The notes under the pieces are model-generated. The model was not told the origin of the DNA. It ran no database searches and saw only the letters and a program-made list of their open reading frames with translations. Shown here piece after piece: positions 1 through 6,565 of a stretch of 8,312 nt of DNA. The translations under genes and the position numbers were made by a program. The DNA comes from Chloroflexota bacterium (GTDB lineage Bacteria; Chloroflexota; Anaerolineae; Caldilineales; Caldilineaceae): assembly GCA_003577005.1 (NCBI GenBank), contig QEUW01000335.1:1-8312 (forward strand). The letters are read 5' to 3'. The stretch's first letter is position 1. Each line of letters starts with the position of its first letter.

Positions 1-90
1 GTCTGCCGGGTGCTCAAGAAGCTCAACCTCGCCAACCGCACCCAGGCCGCCCTCTACTTGCTCAGGAACGGGGCGTCCCTAACCCAATAA
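1..90 (+). CDS. LuxR-type transcriptional regulator, C-terminal fragment
   Basis: Only the last 29 codons and a TAA stop are inside the window; the gene begins to the left. Frame 1 reads VCRVLKKLNLANRTQAALY followed by LLRNGASLTQ. This matches the end of a GerE/LuxR helix-turn-helix domain: the recognition helix running into a K-L-x-L-A-N-R-T-Q-A-A segment and a final helix. Known family role: these domains bind promoter DNA and usually form the output end of a two-component response regulator or a MalT-like ATPase regulator. The fragment cannot tell which. The gene points towards the end of the transporter operon (convergent, 32 bases apart), so it does not share a promoter with it. Whether it regulates the neighbouring importers is not shown by the sequence. 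Confidence 0.8.
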   Translation, partial: VCRVLKKLNLANRTQAALYLLRNGASLTQ

Positions 91-122
91 GTTGCAGGAG
101 TGGAACCTGTTGGCTGCTTGCG

Positions 123-1148
123 CTAATGGGGATCAACGGCCAAGCGGTCGCCCGGCGCGGCTGGCTCGACCTCGCCATCGGCATAGAGATAACAGGCGGC
201 GAATTGATTCTCGCCGACCTGATAGGCCGGCGGCGACTCGATCGCACAGCGATCCATGCCATAGGGACACCGCTGATAAAACTTGCACCCGTTGCCGGCA
301 GGCTTTGCGACAAGCTCCGCCGCCGAAGAGGTACTGCGACTCAGCCAGCGGATGTCCGGGTCGGGCACCGGGATCGAGCTGACCAGCAACTGGGTGTAGG
401 GGTGCTGGGGATTCTGAATGACGTGATCGACGTTCCCATTCTCCATCACCGAACCGCTGTAGAGCACATAGATCTCGTCGCTGATCTGGTAGGCAGTGGA
501 AAGATCGTGCGTGATATAGAGAAATGAGATGCCGTAGGTCTCTTTCAAGTTGCGGAAGATGTCGAGGATGCGCACCTGCAACGAGGCATCGATCATCGAA
601 ACCGGCTCGTCGGCGACGATGATGCGCGGCTTGAGCAAAAAGGCGCGCGCCGCCATGATGCGCTGGCGCTGGCCGCCGCTCAACTGGTGGGGATATTTGC
701 CCAGAATCTCGTTGGGGCGCAGACCGACGACCTCAAGCGCCTCATGGATCTGTTTGGTCGCCTCGGCTTTGCTGTGGGCCAGCTTGAACTTGCCGATCAC
801 CGTGTCGAACACAGCGTCCACTTTGTAAAACGGATTGTAGGTGCCAAAGGGGTCTTGAAAGATCGCCTGCACCTCGCGGCGAAAGGTAAAACGCTCGCTT
901 TTCGACATCCTGGCGATGTCTTTCCCCCTGTAGAGAATTTGCCCCTCGGTTGGGTGGATAAAGTCCAGGGCCAGATTGGCCAGGGTCGATTTGCCGCTGC
1001 CACTCTCACCGGCGATGGTGGTGATCTTGGCGGGCTTTTCAGCAAAGGTCAGCGAGAAGTTGTCCAGGGCGCGCTGTGAGCGGCTGCTGAGCAGGCCCCC
1101 CCCATAGACTTTGGTCAGGTTGCGCAATTCAAAGAGGGGTGTCGACAT
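123..1148 (-). CDS. Dpp/Opp-family ABC transporter ATP-binding protein (DppF/OppF type)
   Basis: A 341-residue cytoplasmic ATPase, the last gene of the leftward operon; with its DppD-type partner it hydrolyses ATP to drive solute import. Visible motifs: Walker A GESGSGKST (47-55, Lys53), Q-loop Gln98 in FQDPFGTYNP, signature LSGGQ (156-160), Walker B IIVADE (176-181, catalytic Glu181) and H-loop His214. The D-loop reads SMID rather than the usual SALD, a variant I believe occurs in this subfamily. After the core, NPQHPYTQLL (246-255) begins the oligopeptide-transporter C-terminal domain. It ends in four cysteines at 288, 294, 301 and 319, spaced C-x5-C-x6-C-x17-C. The chosen ATG has GGAAG about eight bases upstream and gives a typical N-terminus (MSTPLFELRNLTKVY). 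A much longer in-frame extension upstream runs through the end of the preceding gene and lacks family sequence. The start overlaps the upstream ATPase gene by 20 bases, implying translational coupling. Confidence 0.93.
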   Translation of the reverse strand: MSTPLFELRNLTKVYGGGLLSSRSQRALDNFSLTFAEKPAKITTIAGESGSGKSTLANLALDFIHPTEGQILYRGKDIARMSKSERFTFRREVQAIFQDPFGTYNPFYKVDAVFDTVIGKFKLAHSKAEATKQIHEALEVVGLRPNEILGKYPHQLSGGQRQRIMAARAFLLKPRIIVADEPVSMIDASLQVRILDIFRNLKETYGISFLYITHDLSTAYQISDEIYVLYSGSVMENGNVDHVIQNPQHPYTQLLVSSIPVPDPDIRWLSRSTSSAAELVAKPAGNGCKFYQRCPYGMDRCAIESPPAYQVGENQFAACYLYADGEVEPAAPGDRLAVDPH

Positions 1149-2166
1149 TGGCTTGCTTCCAGCTTTCATGGCTTTGTGGCAGGCCGGGTTGCAGCTCCGG
1201 CTCGTAGAGGTGACAGGCGGCGAGATGCCCTGGCTGTACTGCCCGCAATGGCGGCGTGATCGTCTGGCACGGTTCAAAGGCGTGCGGGCAGCGGGTGCGA
1301 AAGAGGCAACCCGGCGGCGGGTTGAGCAAGAACGGGGGCAGCCCCGGAATGCCGCCACCCCGCTTCTTTTCGCGCACCGAAGGCAACGACGAGATCAGCG
1401 CCTGCGTATAGGGGTGTTGGGGGCGGCGGTAGAGCTCGCGAATGGGGGCGACCTCGACCAGCTTGCCGGCATACATCACCCCGACCCGGTCGAGCACCTG
1501 CGCCGTCAGCCCCATATCGTGGCCGATGAGGATCATCGAAGCGCCCAGCCGTTCTTGCACGCCGATCAGCGTCTGCATCACCGCCTTCTGCACCACCACA
1601 TCGAGCGCGCTGGTGGGTTCATCGGCGATGATCAGTTCGGGTTCGAGGGCCGTGGCCATGGCGATACAGACGCGCTGCTTCATGCCGCCGCTCAACTCGT
1701 GCGGATACATATCGGCCACTTTGGCCGGCAACTCGACCATATCGAGCAGGCCATTGATCTCCTCGCGCAGGAGCGGCGTCTCAACAGAGCCTTTGTGGGT
1801 GAGGATCGTATCGGCGATCTGGTCGCGCACGCGCATGATGGGGTTGAGCGAGTTCATCGCCCCTTGCGGGATGAGCGAGATCTTGTTCCAGCGCACCTGG
1901 CGCATCTCTTCTTTGTCGAGGGCAACCAGGTCGCGCCCGTTGAGCACGATGCGCCCGCTTTCGATCTTGCCCGGTCGCTTGATCAGCCGCAAGATCGCCA
2001 TGATCGTCGTAGTTTTGCCGCAGCCGCTTTCGCCGATAAAGCCAAAGCGTTCGTTGCGGTTGATCGTAAAGCTGATGTCATCGACTGCCTTGACCGGGCC
2101 GCGGGCGGTCCAGTAATAAACGCGCAGGTTGTCAACCTGGAGCGCAGGAGGTTCATGATTGGTCAT
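1129..2166 (-). CDS. Dpp/Opp-family ABC transporter ATP-binding protein (DppD/OppD type)
   Basis: A 345-residue ATPase, first of the two nucleotide-binding subunits of the importer. Motifs: Walker A GESGCGKTT (45-53, Lys51), Q-loop Gln101 in IPQGAMNSLNP, signature LSGGM (158-162), Walker B LIIADE (178-183, Glu183), D-loop SALD and H-loop His216. HPYTQALISS (251-260) opens the oligopeptide-type C-terminal domain. It carries Cys287, Cys293, Cys300 and Cys318 with the same spacing as in the partner ATPase. The length is normal for DppD/OppD. Three ATG codons stand in a row at 2164-2172. The third is preferred because AAGG at 2173-2176 lies six bases before it but directly abuts the first; the alternative adds only two Met. 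The gene follows the DppC-type permease after a 94-base gap containing a short inverted repeat and overlaps the next ATPase by 20 bases. The exact substrate cannot be read from an ATPase. Confidence 0.94.
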   Translation of the reverse strand: MTNHEPPALQVDNLRVYYWTARGPVKAVDDISFTINRNERFGFIGESGCGKTTTIMAILRLIKRPGKIESGRIVLNGRDLVALDKEEMRQVRWNKISLIPQGAMNSLNPIMRVRDQIADTILTHKGSVETPLLREEINGLLDMVELPAKVADMYPHELSGGMKQRVCIAMATALEPELIIADEPTSALDVVVQKAVMQTLIGVQERLGASMILIGHDMGLTAQVLDRVGVMYAGKLVEVAPIRELYRRPQHPYTQALISSLPSVREKKRGGGIPGLPPFLLNPPPGCLFRTRCPHAFEPCQTITPPLRAVQPGHLAACHLYEPELQPGLPQSHESWKQANVDTPL

Positions 2167-2172
2167 CATCAT

Positions 2173-2176
2173 CCTT
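2173..2176 (-). promoter_or_regulatory. Ribosome binding site choosing among three tandem ATGs
   Basis: On the minus strand the sequence reads GAAGG followed at once by ATGATGATG. The AAGG core is 0, 3 and 6 bases from the three start codons, so the third (2164-2166) has the best spacing. Slippage between starts would change the protein by only one or two residues. Confidence 0.5.
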
Positions 2177-2188
2177 CATTAGAATTTA

Positions 2189-2254
2189 TCTCAAAATCTC
2201 TGTGTCAAACCAGTTCTAGCCGGGAGAGTTCCAGCCCCACAACCGATTTTGAGA
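2189..2254 (-). repeat. Inverted repeat in the gap between the DppC- and DppD-type genes
   Basis: A perfect 10-base pair of arms, TCTCAAAATC at 2189-2198 and GATTTTGAGA at 2245-2254, encloses 46 bases. It lies wholly inside the 94-base gap between the two genes, the only sizeable gap inside the operon besides the one after the binding-protein gene. The stem is AT-rich and has no U tract after it on the minus strand, so it is not a convincing terminator. It may be an mRNA structure or simply chance. Confidence 0.4.
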
Positions 2255-2260
2255 TGGCTT

Positions 2261-3172
2261 CTACTTGGCGCGTTCGCGCAACCGGGGGTTGGCCAGTTCG
2301 TCCAACGCCACGCTGATCAAAAAGAGGCTGATAAAGATGATCATCAGCGTCACCGTTGGCGGCAGCCACCACCACCACATGCCACGAAAGATAGCCGCCC
2401 CTTGATAGGCCGACTGCAAGATCATGCCCAGGTTGGGCGTAAAGAGCGGGCCCAACCCCAAAATCTGGATGCCGACCAGCGCCAGGATCGCCCCCGACAC
2501 CGCGCCGACAAAGCCGGCCATGATATAGGGCAACAGATTGGGCAAAATCTGTTTGATGGCGATCTCAAAGTCGTTCTGGCCGGAGAGCTTAGCCAGCGGA
2601 ATAAAGGCGCGCTCGCGCAAACTGAGCGTCTGGGAACGCATCAGACGCGTCGGCCCGGCCCAGGAGAAGATGGCAATGACCAGCGCCGTAAATTCAATCG
2701 TCGTCGTGCGGATATAGGAGGCCAGCACGATCAGAATCAAGAGCGAGGGGATGGTGAGAAAAATGTCGGCTGCCGTGCTGATCACCGCATCGGTCGTCCG
2801 CCCATAATAGCCGGCCACGATCCCCAACACCACTCCCACCGCAGTGCCGATCACCCCGGCGATCAGCCCCACTTTGAGCGAAGGGTGGATGCCGTGGACG
2901 ATCAGGGCGAAAATGTCGCGGCCCACGTTGTCGGTGCCAAAGAGGTATTCCGCCGAAGGCCGGGCATTGAAGTCACCCGCCGCCACGCGCGTACGGTCAA
3001 AATCGATCAACAGCGAGCCGATGATGCTAAAGAGGGTCAGCCCGATAATCATGACCAGGCCGATGGTCAGCTTCCAGTTGCCGAGCCAATAGCGCAGACC
3101 CGCCCAGCGTGGCACTGGCGCTTCGACGAGCAGTTCTTCCTGGAAAACGCCCGGTGCGGATACTACGGCCAT
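2261..3172 (-). CDS. Dpp/Opp-family ABC transporter permease (DppC/OppC type)
   Basis: A 303-residue inner-membrane permease forming half of the translocation channel. Hydrophobic segments lie near 34-56, 100-122, 138-154, 162-178, 218-240 and 272-290, the six-helix plan of DppC. Between the first two is the family periplasmic segment with LFGTDNVGRDIFAL (77-90), a hallmark of the DppC N-terminal region. The cytoplasmic coupling loop that docks on the ATPases is around 189-212, with G at 198 and the I-x-Q-I-L-P-N ending of the EAA motif. WWWWLPP at 266-272 precedes the last helix. The start is supported by AGGAGA about eight bases upstream. Those bases also encode the last two Arg codons of the preceding permease, whose stop codon lies three bases before this ATG. 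The spacing implies tight translational coupling and a 1:1 ratio of the two permeases. Confidence 0.95.
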   Translation of the reverse strand: MAVVSAPGVFQEELLVEAPVPRWAGLRYWLGNWKLTIGLVMIIGLTLFSIIGSLLIDFDRTRVAAGDFNARPSAEYLFGTDNVGRDIFALIVHGIHPSLKVGLIAGVIGTAVGVVLGIVAGYYGRTTDAVISTAADIFLTIPSLLILIVLASYIRTTTIEFTALVIAIFSWAGPTRLMRSQTLSLRERAFIPLAKLSGQNDFEIAIKQILPNLLPYIMAGFVGAVSGAILALVGIQILGLGPLFTPNLGMILQSAYQGAAIFRGMWWWWLPPTVTLMIIFISLFLISVALDELANPRLRERAK

Positions 3173-3175
3173 GCC

Positions 3176-4183
3176 TTATCTCCTGTTATAGGTGATGCGC
3201 GGGTCGAGTTTCGGGTAGATCAGATCGATCACCAGGATCGCCACGGCAATCGACACCACGAGAAAGAAGGTGATGCCCTGGATCACAGGAAAGTCGTTGG
3301 TGTTGATCGCCTGGAAGAGGCGATAGCCCATGCCTGGGTACGAGAAGATCAGCTCAACAATGGTTGCACCCGAAACCACATAGCCCAGGCTGATGGCCAG
3401 CCCCGTGAACTGTGGCAGCATGGCGTTGCGCATGGCATACGCATAGAAGATGCGCCGTTCGCGCAACCCCTTGGCTTCGGCCAGCGTCAGATAATCCTCG
3501 CCGAGCACGGTCACCATCATGCCGCGCATGCCCAAGATCCACCCGCCGACGCCGGCGATGATGATCGAAAGCGCCGGCAGCGTCGAATGGTAGATCACGT
3601 CGATGATATAGCTGAGGTCAAAGCCCTGGCTGGGCAAGCGACCGACCGAAACCACGCCGCTGTAGGGGAAGAGACCCAGTGAAAAGGCCAGCACCGAAAC
3701 AAAGACAATCGCCAGCAGATAGTAGGGGATCGGCGCCAGCATCATAAAGAAGGTGATCACGAGCCTCGCCAGGCGCGGGGTGGCGTGCCAGACCAGCAAC
3801 GCCCCGGCAAAGACACCCAGCGTAAAAGTAATCAGCGTGCTGACGACCAGCAAACCGATGGTGTAGGGAAGGGCGTTGCTGACAATATCGGTCACTTTGG
3901 CCGGAAACAAGGCGATAGAATAACCCAGATCAAAGCGAACCAGCGACCACAAGTACTTGAGATATTGCACATAGATCGGGTCATCCAGGCCAAAGCGCTC
4001 GCGAAATGCAGCGATGATCTCGGCGCTATTCTCAACCTTAGCCCCTTGCACCTCCATTTGACCTAGAATCGCCGCGATCGGGTCGCCGGGGGCCAATCGA
4101 GGGATGACAAAATTGATGGTGGAAGCAACCCAAATGATCAGCAAGAAAATACCGAGACGTCTGAGGACATATTGAACGCTCAT
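3176..4183 (-). CDS. Dpp/Opp-family ABC transporter permease (DppB/OppB type)
   Basis: A 335-residue inner-membrane permease, partner of the DppC-type protein. The N-terminus MSVQYVLRRLGIFLLIIWV and the following RLAPGDP (29-35) are the classic DppB opening. The FGLDDPIYVQYLKYL segment (64-78) is the conserved periplasmic region after helix 1. Further hydrophobic segments lie near 104-130, 140-170, 203-227, 260-282 and 302-323. The EAA coupling loop is at 231-257 (YLTLAEAKGLRERRIFYAYA then MRNAMLP), and PGMGYRLFQAI (283-293) is also typical. An in-frame ATG 24 codons upstream was rejected because its extra residues are translated from the hairpin repeat and do not resemble the family. The chosen ATG has only a weak GAAAG ribosome site. 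The upstream binding-protein gene has a better one, which fits the usual excess of binding protein over permease. A 61-base hairpin separates the two. Confidence 0.95.
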   Translation of the reverse strand: MSVQYVLRRLGIFLLIIWVASTINFVIPRLAPGDPIAAILGQMEVQGAKVENSAEIIAAFRERFGLDDPIYVQYLKYLWSLVRFDLGYSIALFPAKVTDIVSNALPYTIGLLVVSTLITFTLGVFAGALLVWHATPRLARLVITFFMMLAPIPYYLLAIVFVSVLAFSLGLFPYSGVVSVGRLPSQGFDLSYIIDVIYHSTLPALSIIIAGVGGWILGMRGMMVTVLGEDYLTLAEAKGLRERRIFYAYAMRNAMLPQFTGLAISLGYVVSGATIVELIFSYPGMGYRLFQAINTNDFPVIQGITFFLVVSIAVAILVIDLIYPKLDPRITYNRR

Positions 4184-4207
4184 GTGGTTCTTTCGTTCGA
4201 TGGAACA

Positions 4208-4268
4208 GTCTCTCCACGATTTGGCGGGAATTGCGGAGTTCGCAATTCCCGCCAAATCGTGGAGAGAC
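4208..4268 (-). repeat. Perfect 28-bp hairpin between binding-protein and permease genes
   Basis: Arms 4208-4235 and 4241-4268 are exact reverse complements over 28 bases, separated by the five-base loop GAGTT (plus strand). On the operon transcript the hairpin begins eight bases after the binding-protein stop and ends 24 bases before the permease ATG. Bases after it on the minus strand are TGTTCCATCG, with no U tract, so a standard intrinsic terminator is unlikely. In several bacterial importer operons a strong intercistronic hairpin protects the upstream binding-protein mRNA from 3' exonucleases (the malE-malF REP element is the known precedent). That role is inferred here. A dispersed palindromic repeat or a tiny transposable element remnant is the alternative. 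Confidence 0.85.
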
Positions 4269-4276
4269 CAAAATAC

Positions 4277-6070
4277 TTACGTCGCCGGCTCGATCTCAAC
4301 CACCAGCATCAAGAAATTCTGCCACCAGTTGGGCGGGTGGTGGTAATCGTTCTCGGCGGTGGGCCAGTTGGTCCAGTACCGCGTGGAATAGGGCACCACG
4401 CGTTGCTGCTGGGTCAGCGAGATGATCGGCAGTTCTTGCAGGCGGATCTCGAGCGCGCGCCGGAAAAGCTCGTGCTGCCGTGGTGCGCCTGGTTCGAGCT
4501 GCTGCATTTCTTCGACGATCTGGTCATACTCAGGGTTGCTCCACCCCCAGATGTTGTTCGACGCCCGCTCGCCAATAGGCCTGATCCAACGGCTGTGCAG
4601 CAGGTTGAGTTCATCATAAGGTTCGACCACGCTGCCACAGGCGACATGATGCGTTTCGATTTCAAAGTCGCCGGTGTTGCGGGCATCGAAGTAAGCGGCC
4701 CCGGCCAGGGCACGCGGGGCAGCGTCGATGCCCACGTCTTGGAAGGCGGAGACGACTAGGGCTGGCAAGATCGGTTCTTCGGTCTTGAACAGGATGTCAA
4801 CCTGCAAGGGCTGCCCATCCTTCTCATAGAAGCCGTTGGCCCCCATGACATAACCCTTGCTCTCGATGATCTGCTTAGCTCTTTCCGGGTCGTAGACGGT
4901 CGAATCGTACTGGTCGATCAGGTCCTGGTTTTCGGTCAACCAGGCCTGCAACGCCGGGTAGGCGGGGAAGTTATAGTGCGAGACAATCCCCTGACCGCCC
5001 GTGCCGGCATCGCCAATCCGCTGGTTGGGCAGGGCGTACGCAATCGCCCAACGCATATCCGGGTCGTCCCACGGTGGGATGCGGGCGTTGAAGCCGAGCA
5101 CACCGGGGCAGGGGTCGATCCAGGCGCGGGTGCCGTCTTCTGTCCAGCCGATGGCGTAAGGGTTCCGTTCCACCACGTCGGCAAAGGTGTCGATGCGCAG
5201 GCTGGGTTGTCCATCGACTTCATTGGCGGTCAGGGCCGCTGCCTTGCGCTCGTCAGGGCCGGCCTCGACAAAGATGATGCGCTCCGGAGTCGGCAGTTCT
5301 TTGAAGCCGGTCTCGGCCGCCCACCAATCGTCGCGCCGGTCGAAGACAAACTCGGTCGAGGTCGCTTTGACCAGCCGGTACGGCCCGGTCCAGACCGGCC
5401 AGCCGCGTTCCAGGTCAAAGTTGTTAAAGGTGTTGGGGTCCTGGCCTTCCCAGATGTGTTTGGGCACGACGCGCACGGCTCCCCAAATGCGTACGCCAAA
5501 GGCGTTGACCACAAAGCGCGGGTCAGGGTTGGCGAGCTTGATCAAGACGGTTTGTGAATCTACCGCCGTTGCTTCGGTCACATCGACCACGGTGGCCGCA
5601 TAAGAGAGCGTCGGGTTCGCCTGGAGCATCTCGATGGTGAAGACAATGTCTTCCGCGGTGAAGGGCTCGCCATCGCTCCACTTGACGCCATCGCGCAGGG
5701 TAATCGTTACCTCGGTGAAATCCTCGTTGAACTCGGCGGGGCCGGCGGCCAACCAGGGGATCAACTCACCCGTCTGATAATTGAGATAGTAGAGCGACTC
5801 AATCATCACCTGGTGATGGCCCTGTGAATTGGTCGCGCCGGGGTTGAGGCCAGACTGCTCGGGCGCAGCGTGGGGGCCACCTTCAAAGCCGATGATCAAG
5901 GTTCTCTCACGCGGCACCGCCTGTAGACCGGCCGCCAGCGGTTCGGATGAAACTGCGTCCGCCGCAGGCACATCTGAACCCGGTGCAGGGACAGCCGCCG
6001 GGACGGCGCAGGCTGCCAGCAGCACTGCGAATGCCGCGGCCAATAGGGATAGAAGTTGTTTCGCTCTCAT
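4277..6070 (-). CDS. ABC transporter solute-binding lipoprotein, family 5 (peptide/oligosaccharide type)
   Basis: A 597-residue exported lipoprotein that would capture the substrate for the permeases and ATPases encoded downstream. Residues 1-21 are a Sec-type lipoprotein signal: MRAK, a hydrophobic stretch and the lipobox LAAC with lipid-bearing Cys21. An Ala/Pro-rich linker follows to about residue 50. LRDGVKWSDGEPFTAEDIVF (126-145) is the diagnostic family 5 segment; GPYRLV (229-234) and FDRRDDWW (243-250) are also typical. The C-terminal lobe ends with HHPPNWWQNFLMLV (577-590), a Trp-rich tail seen in many environmental members of the family. Cys321 and Cys478 are the only mature cysteines besides Cys21 and could pair. 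Family members bind peptides, nickel, opines or oligosaccharides; sequence alone does not decide. The ATG was chosen for the signal peptide and for AAAGGA six bases upstream. An in-frame start 23 codons earlier would bury the signal sequence. It is the first gene of the operon and has a leader of about 255 bases. Confidence 0.95.
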   Translation of the reverse strand: MRAKQLLSLLAAAFAVLLAACAVPAAVPAPGSDVPAADAVSSEPLAAGLQAVPRERTLIIGFEGGPHAAPEQSGLNPGATNSQGHHQVMIESLYYLNYQTGELIPWLAAGPAEFNEDFTEVTITLRDGVKWSDGEPFTAEDIVFTIEMLQANPTLSYAATVVDVTEATAVDSQTVLIKLANPDPRFVVNAFGVRIWGAVRVVPKHIWEGQDPNTFNNFDLERGWPVWTGPYRLVKATSTEFVFDRRDDWWAAETGFKELPTPERIIFVEAGPDERKAAALTANEVDGQPSLRIDTFADVVERNPYAIGWTEDGTRAWIDPCPGVLGFNARIPPWDDPDMRWAIAYALPNQRIGDAGTGGQGIVSHYNFPAYPALQAWLTENQDLIDQYDSTVYDPERAKQIIESKGYVMGANGFYEKDGQPLQVDILFKTEEPILPALVVSAFQDVGIDAAPRALAGAAYFDARNTGDFEIETHHVACGSVVEPYDELNLLHSRWIRPIGERASNNIWGWSNPEYDQIVEEMQQLEPGAPRQHELFRRALEIRLQELPIISLTQQQRVVPYSTRYWTNWPTAENDYHHPPNWWQNFLMLVVEIEPAT

Positions 6071-6157
6071 TTGGTTCCTTTCTGATGTTGATGCTGTGAA
6101 TTGATCAAAAGCTGCATGGGGAGAATGTGTGACGAGCAAAACCGACGCTGCCGGCGA

Positions 6158-6268
6158 GTGTCTACAGCTTCTGCTTGCCTCCTTCTAGTTCGGTTGTCAA
6201 CAGCGGACAAGCGTTCTTTACCCCTACAAGAGCAAGTACAGGGGCGTAGACACCAGTTCGAAACTGGT
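6158..6268 (-). promoter_or_regulatory. Possible structured leader RNA of the leftward operon
   Basis: Four complementary pairs lie close together. GTGTCTAC (6158-6165) pairs with GTAGACAC (6246-6253). Inside it are TTGTC (6194-6198) with GACAA (6206-6210), and CCCCT (6221-6225) with AGGGG (6240-6244). ACCAGTT (6252-6258) pairs with AACTGGT (6262-6268) just outside, sharing two bases with the closing stem. The arrangement could fold as a multi-branch junction in the minus-strand leader. I do not match it to any known riboswitch, and the stems are short enough that chance is possible. Confidence 0.3.
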
Positions 6269-6331
6269 CAGCAGAACCAACCGGTGGGTCGGCCAGGCAG
6301 TACAATCAGTTTGCAGGTAAAGAGTATAGCT

Positions 6332-6360
6332 ATCGTACCTGATGTTTTCGGCAATGTCAA
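6332..6360 (-). promoter_or_regulatory. Sigma70-like promoter of the leftward importer operon
   Basis: On the minus strand TTGACA (6360-6355, a perfect -35 consensus) is followed after 17 bases by TACGAT (6337-6332, keeping the key TA...AT of the -10 box). Transcription would begin near 6325, leaving a leader of about 255 bases before the binding-protein ATG at 6070. The same hexamers occur in the opposite promoter at 6536-6565. Confidence 0.6.
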
Positions 6361-6375
6361 ACAGCCCAACCTGCC

Positions 6376-6522
6376 CGGGTGCGTCCAGGATTGGGGGCGA
6401 AGCGTCGGCGGACAAGCATCCCGGAAAAGGGCCGGCGCCGCTGAGCATAACCAGAGGCTCGCTGGCCCTTTTCCGGAATGCTCGTGTCGCCAAATTCTCG
6501 CCCCCAATCCTGGACGCACCCG
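6376..6522. repeat. 147-bp imperfect inverted repeat between divergent promoters
   Basis: The outer arms 6376-6400 and 6498-6522 are exact reverse complements over 25 bases. After an imperfectly paired stretch (GGCG/CGCC and GCAT/ATGC still match), inner arms 6421-6433 and 6464-6476 are exact over 13 bases (CCGGAAAAGGGCC). A 30-base centre includes GAGC/GCTC. Neither strand carries a U tract after the structure, and it encodes no recognisable protein. The design resembles a miniature inverted-repeat element or a dispersed intergenic palindrome. No flanking target duplication was evident. It ends 13-15 bases from each of the two outward-facing -35 boxes, so it could also act as a regulatory or insulating element. 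Confidence 0.8.
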
Positions 6523-6535
6523 ACAAAAAACCTCT

Positions 6536-6565
6536 TTGACAGGGGGTAACGCCTCATGGTACGAT
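6536..6565 (+). promoter_or_regulatory. Sigma70-like promoter of the rightward binding-protein gene
   Basis: TTGACA at 6536-6541 is a perfect -35 box. TACGAT at 6560-6565 follows after 18 bases, preceded by GG as in the opposite promoter. Transcription would start near 6572, giving a leader of about 270 bases before the ATG at 6844. A 23-base palindrome begins right after the -10 box. Confidence 0.6.

Noticed and set aside
91..122. Terminator in the convergent gap between the LuxR fragment and the last ATPase gene
   Set aside because: Only a four-base CAGG/CCTG pair is visible and there is no T run on either side.
1111..2316. 401-residue rightward open frame
   Set aside because: It lies antisense to the DppD-type ATPase, is rich in His, Arg and Asp with no family motif, and has the look of a GC-rich shadow frame.
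2249..3682. 477-residue rightward open frame
   Set aside because: Antisense to both permeases; low-complexity His/Gln/Asp/Arg composition, no domain, no ribosome site. The permeases opposite are unmistakable.
4208..4268. Intrinsic terminator after the family 5 binding-protein gene
   Set aside because: The stem is far longer than usual and neither strand has a U tract after it; the permease gene follows 24 bases later in the same operon.
6067..6117. 16-codon leftward open frame whose TGA overlaps the ATG of the family 5 binding-protein gene
   Set aside because: The ATGA overlap is suggestive of coupling, but its own ATG is preceded by TCTCCCC with no ribosome site, and the real gene has its own AAAGGA.
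6195..6200. Second TTGACA on the minus strand as an alternative promoter
   Set aside because: At 17 bases downstream the sequence is CAAGCA, not a -10 box.
6252..6268. tRNA T-arm-like stem with TTCGAAA
   Set aside because: No acceptor, D or anticodon arms can be assembled around it.
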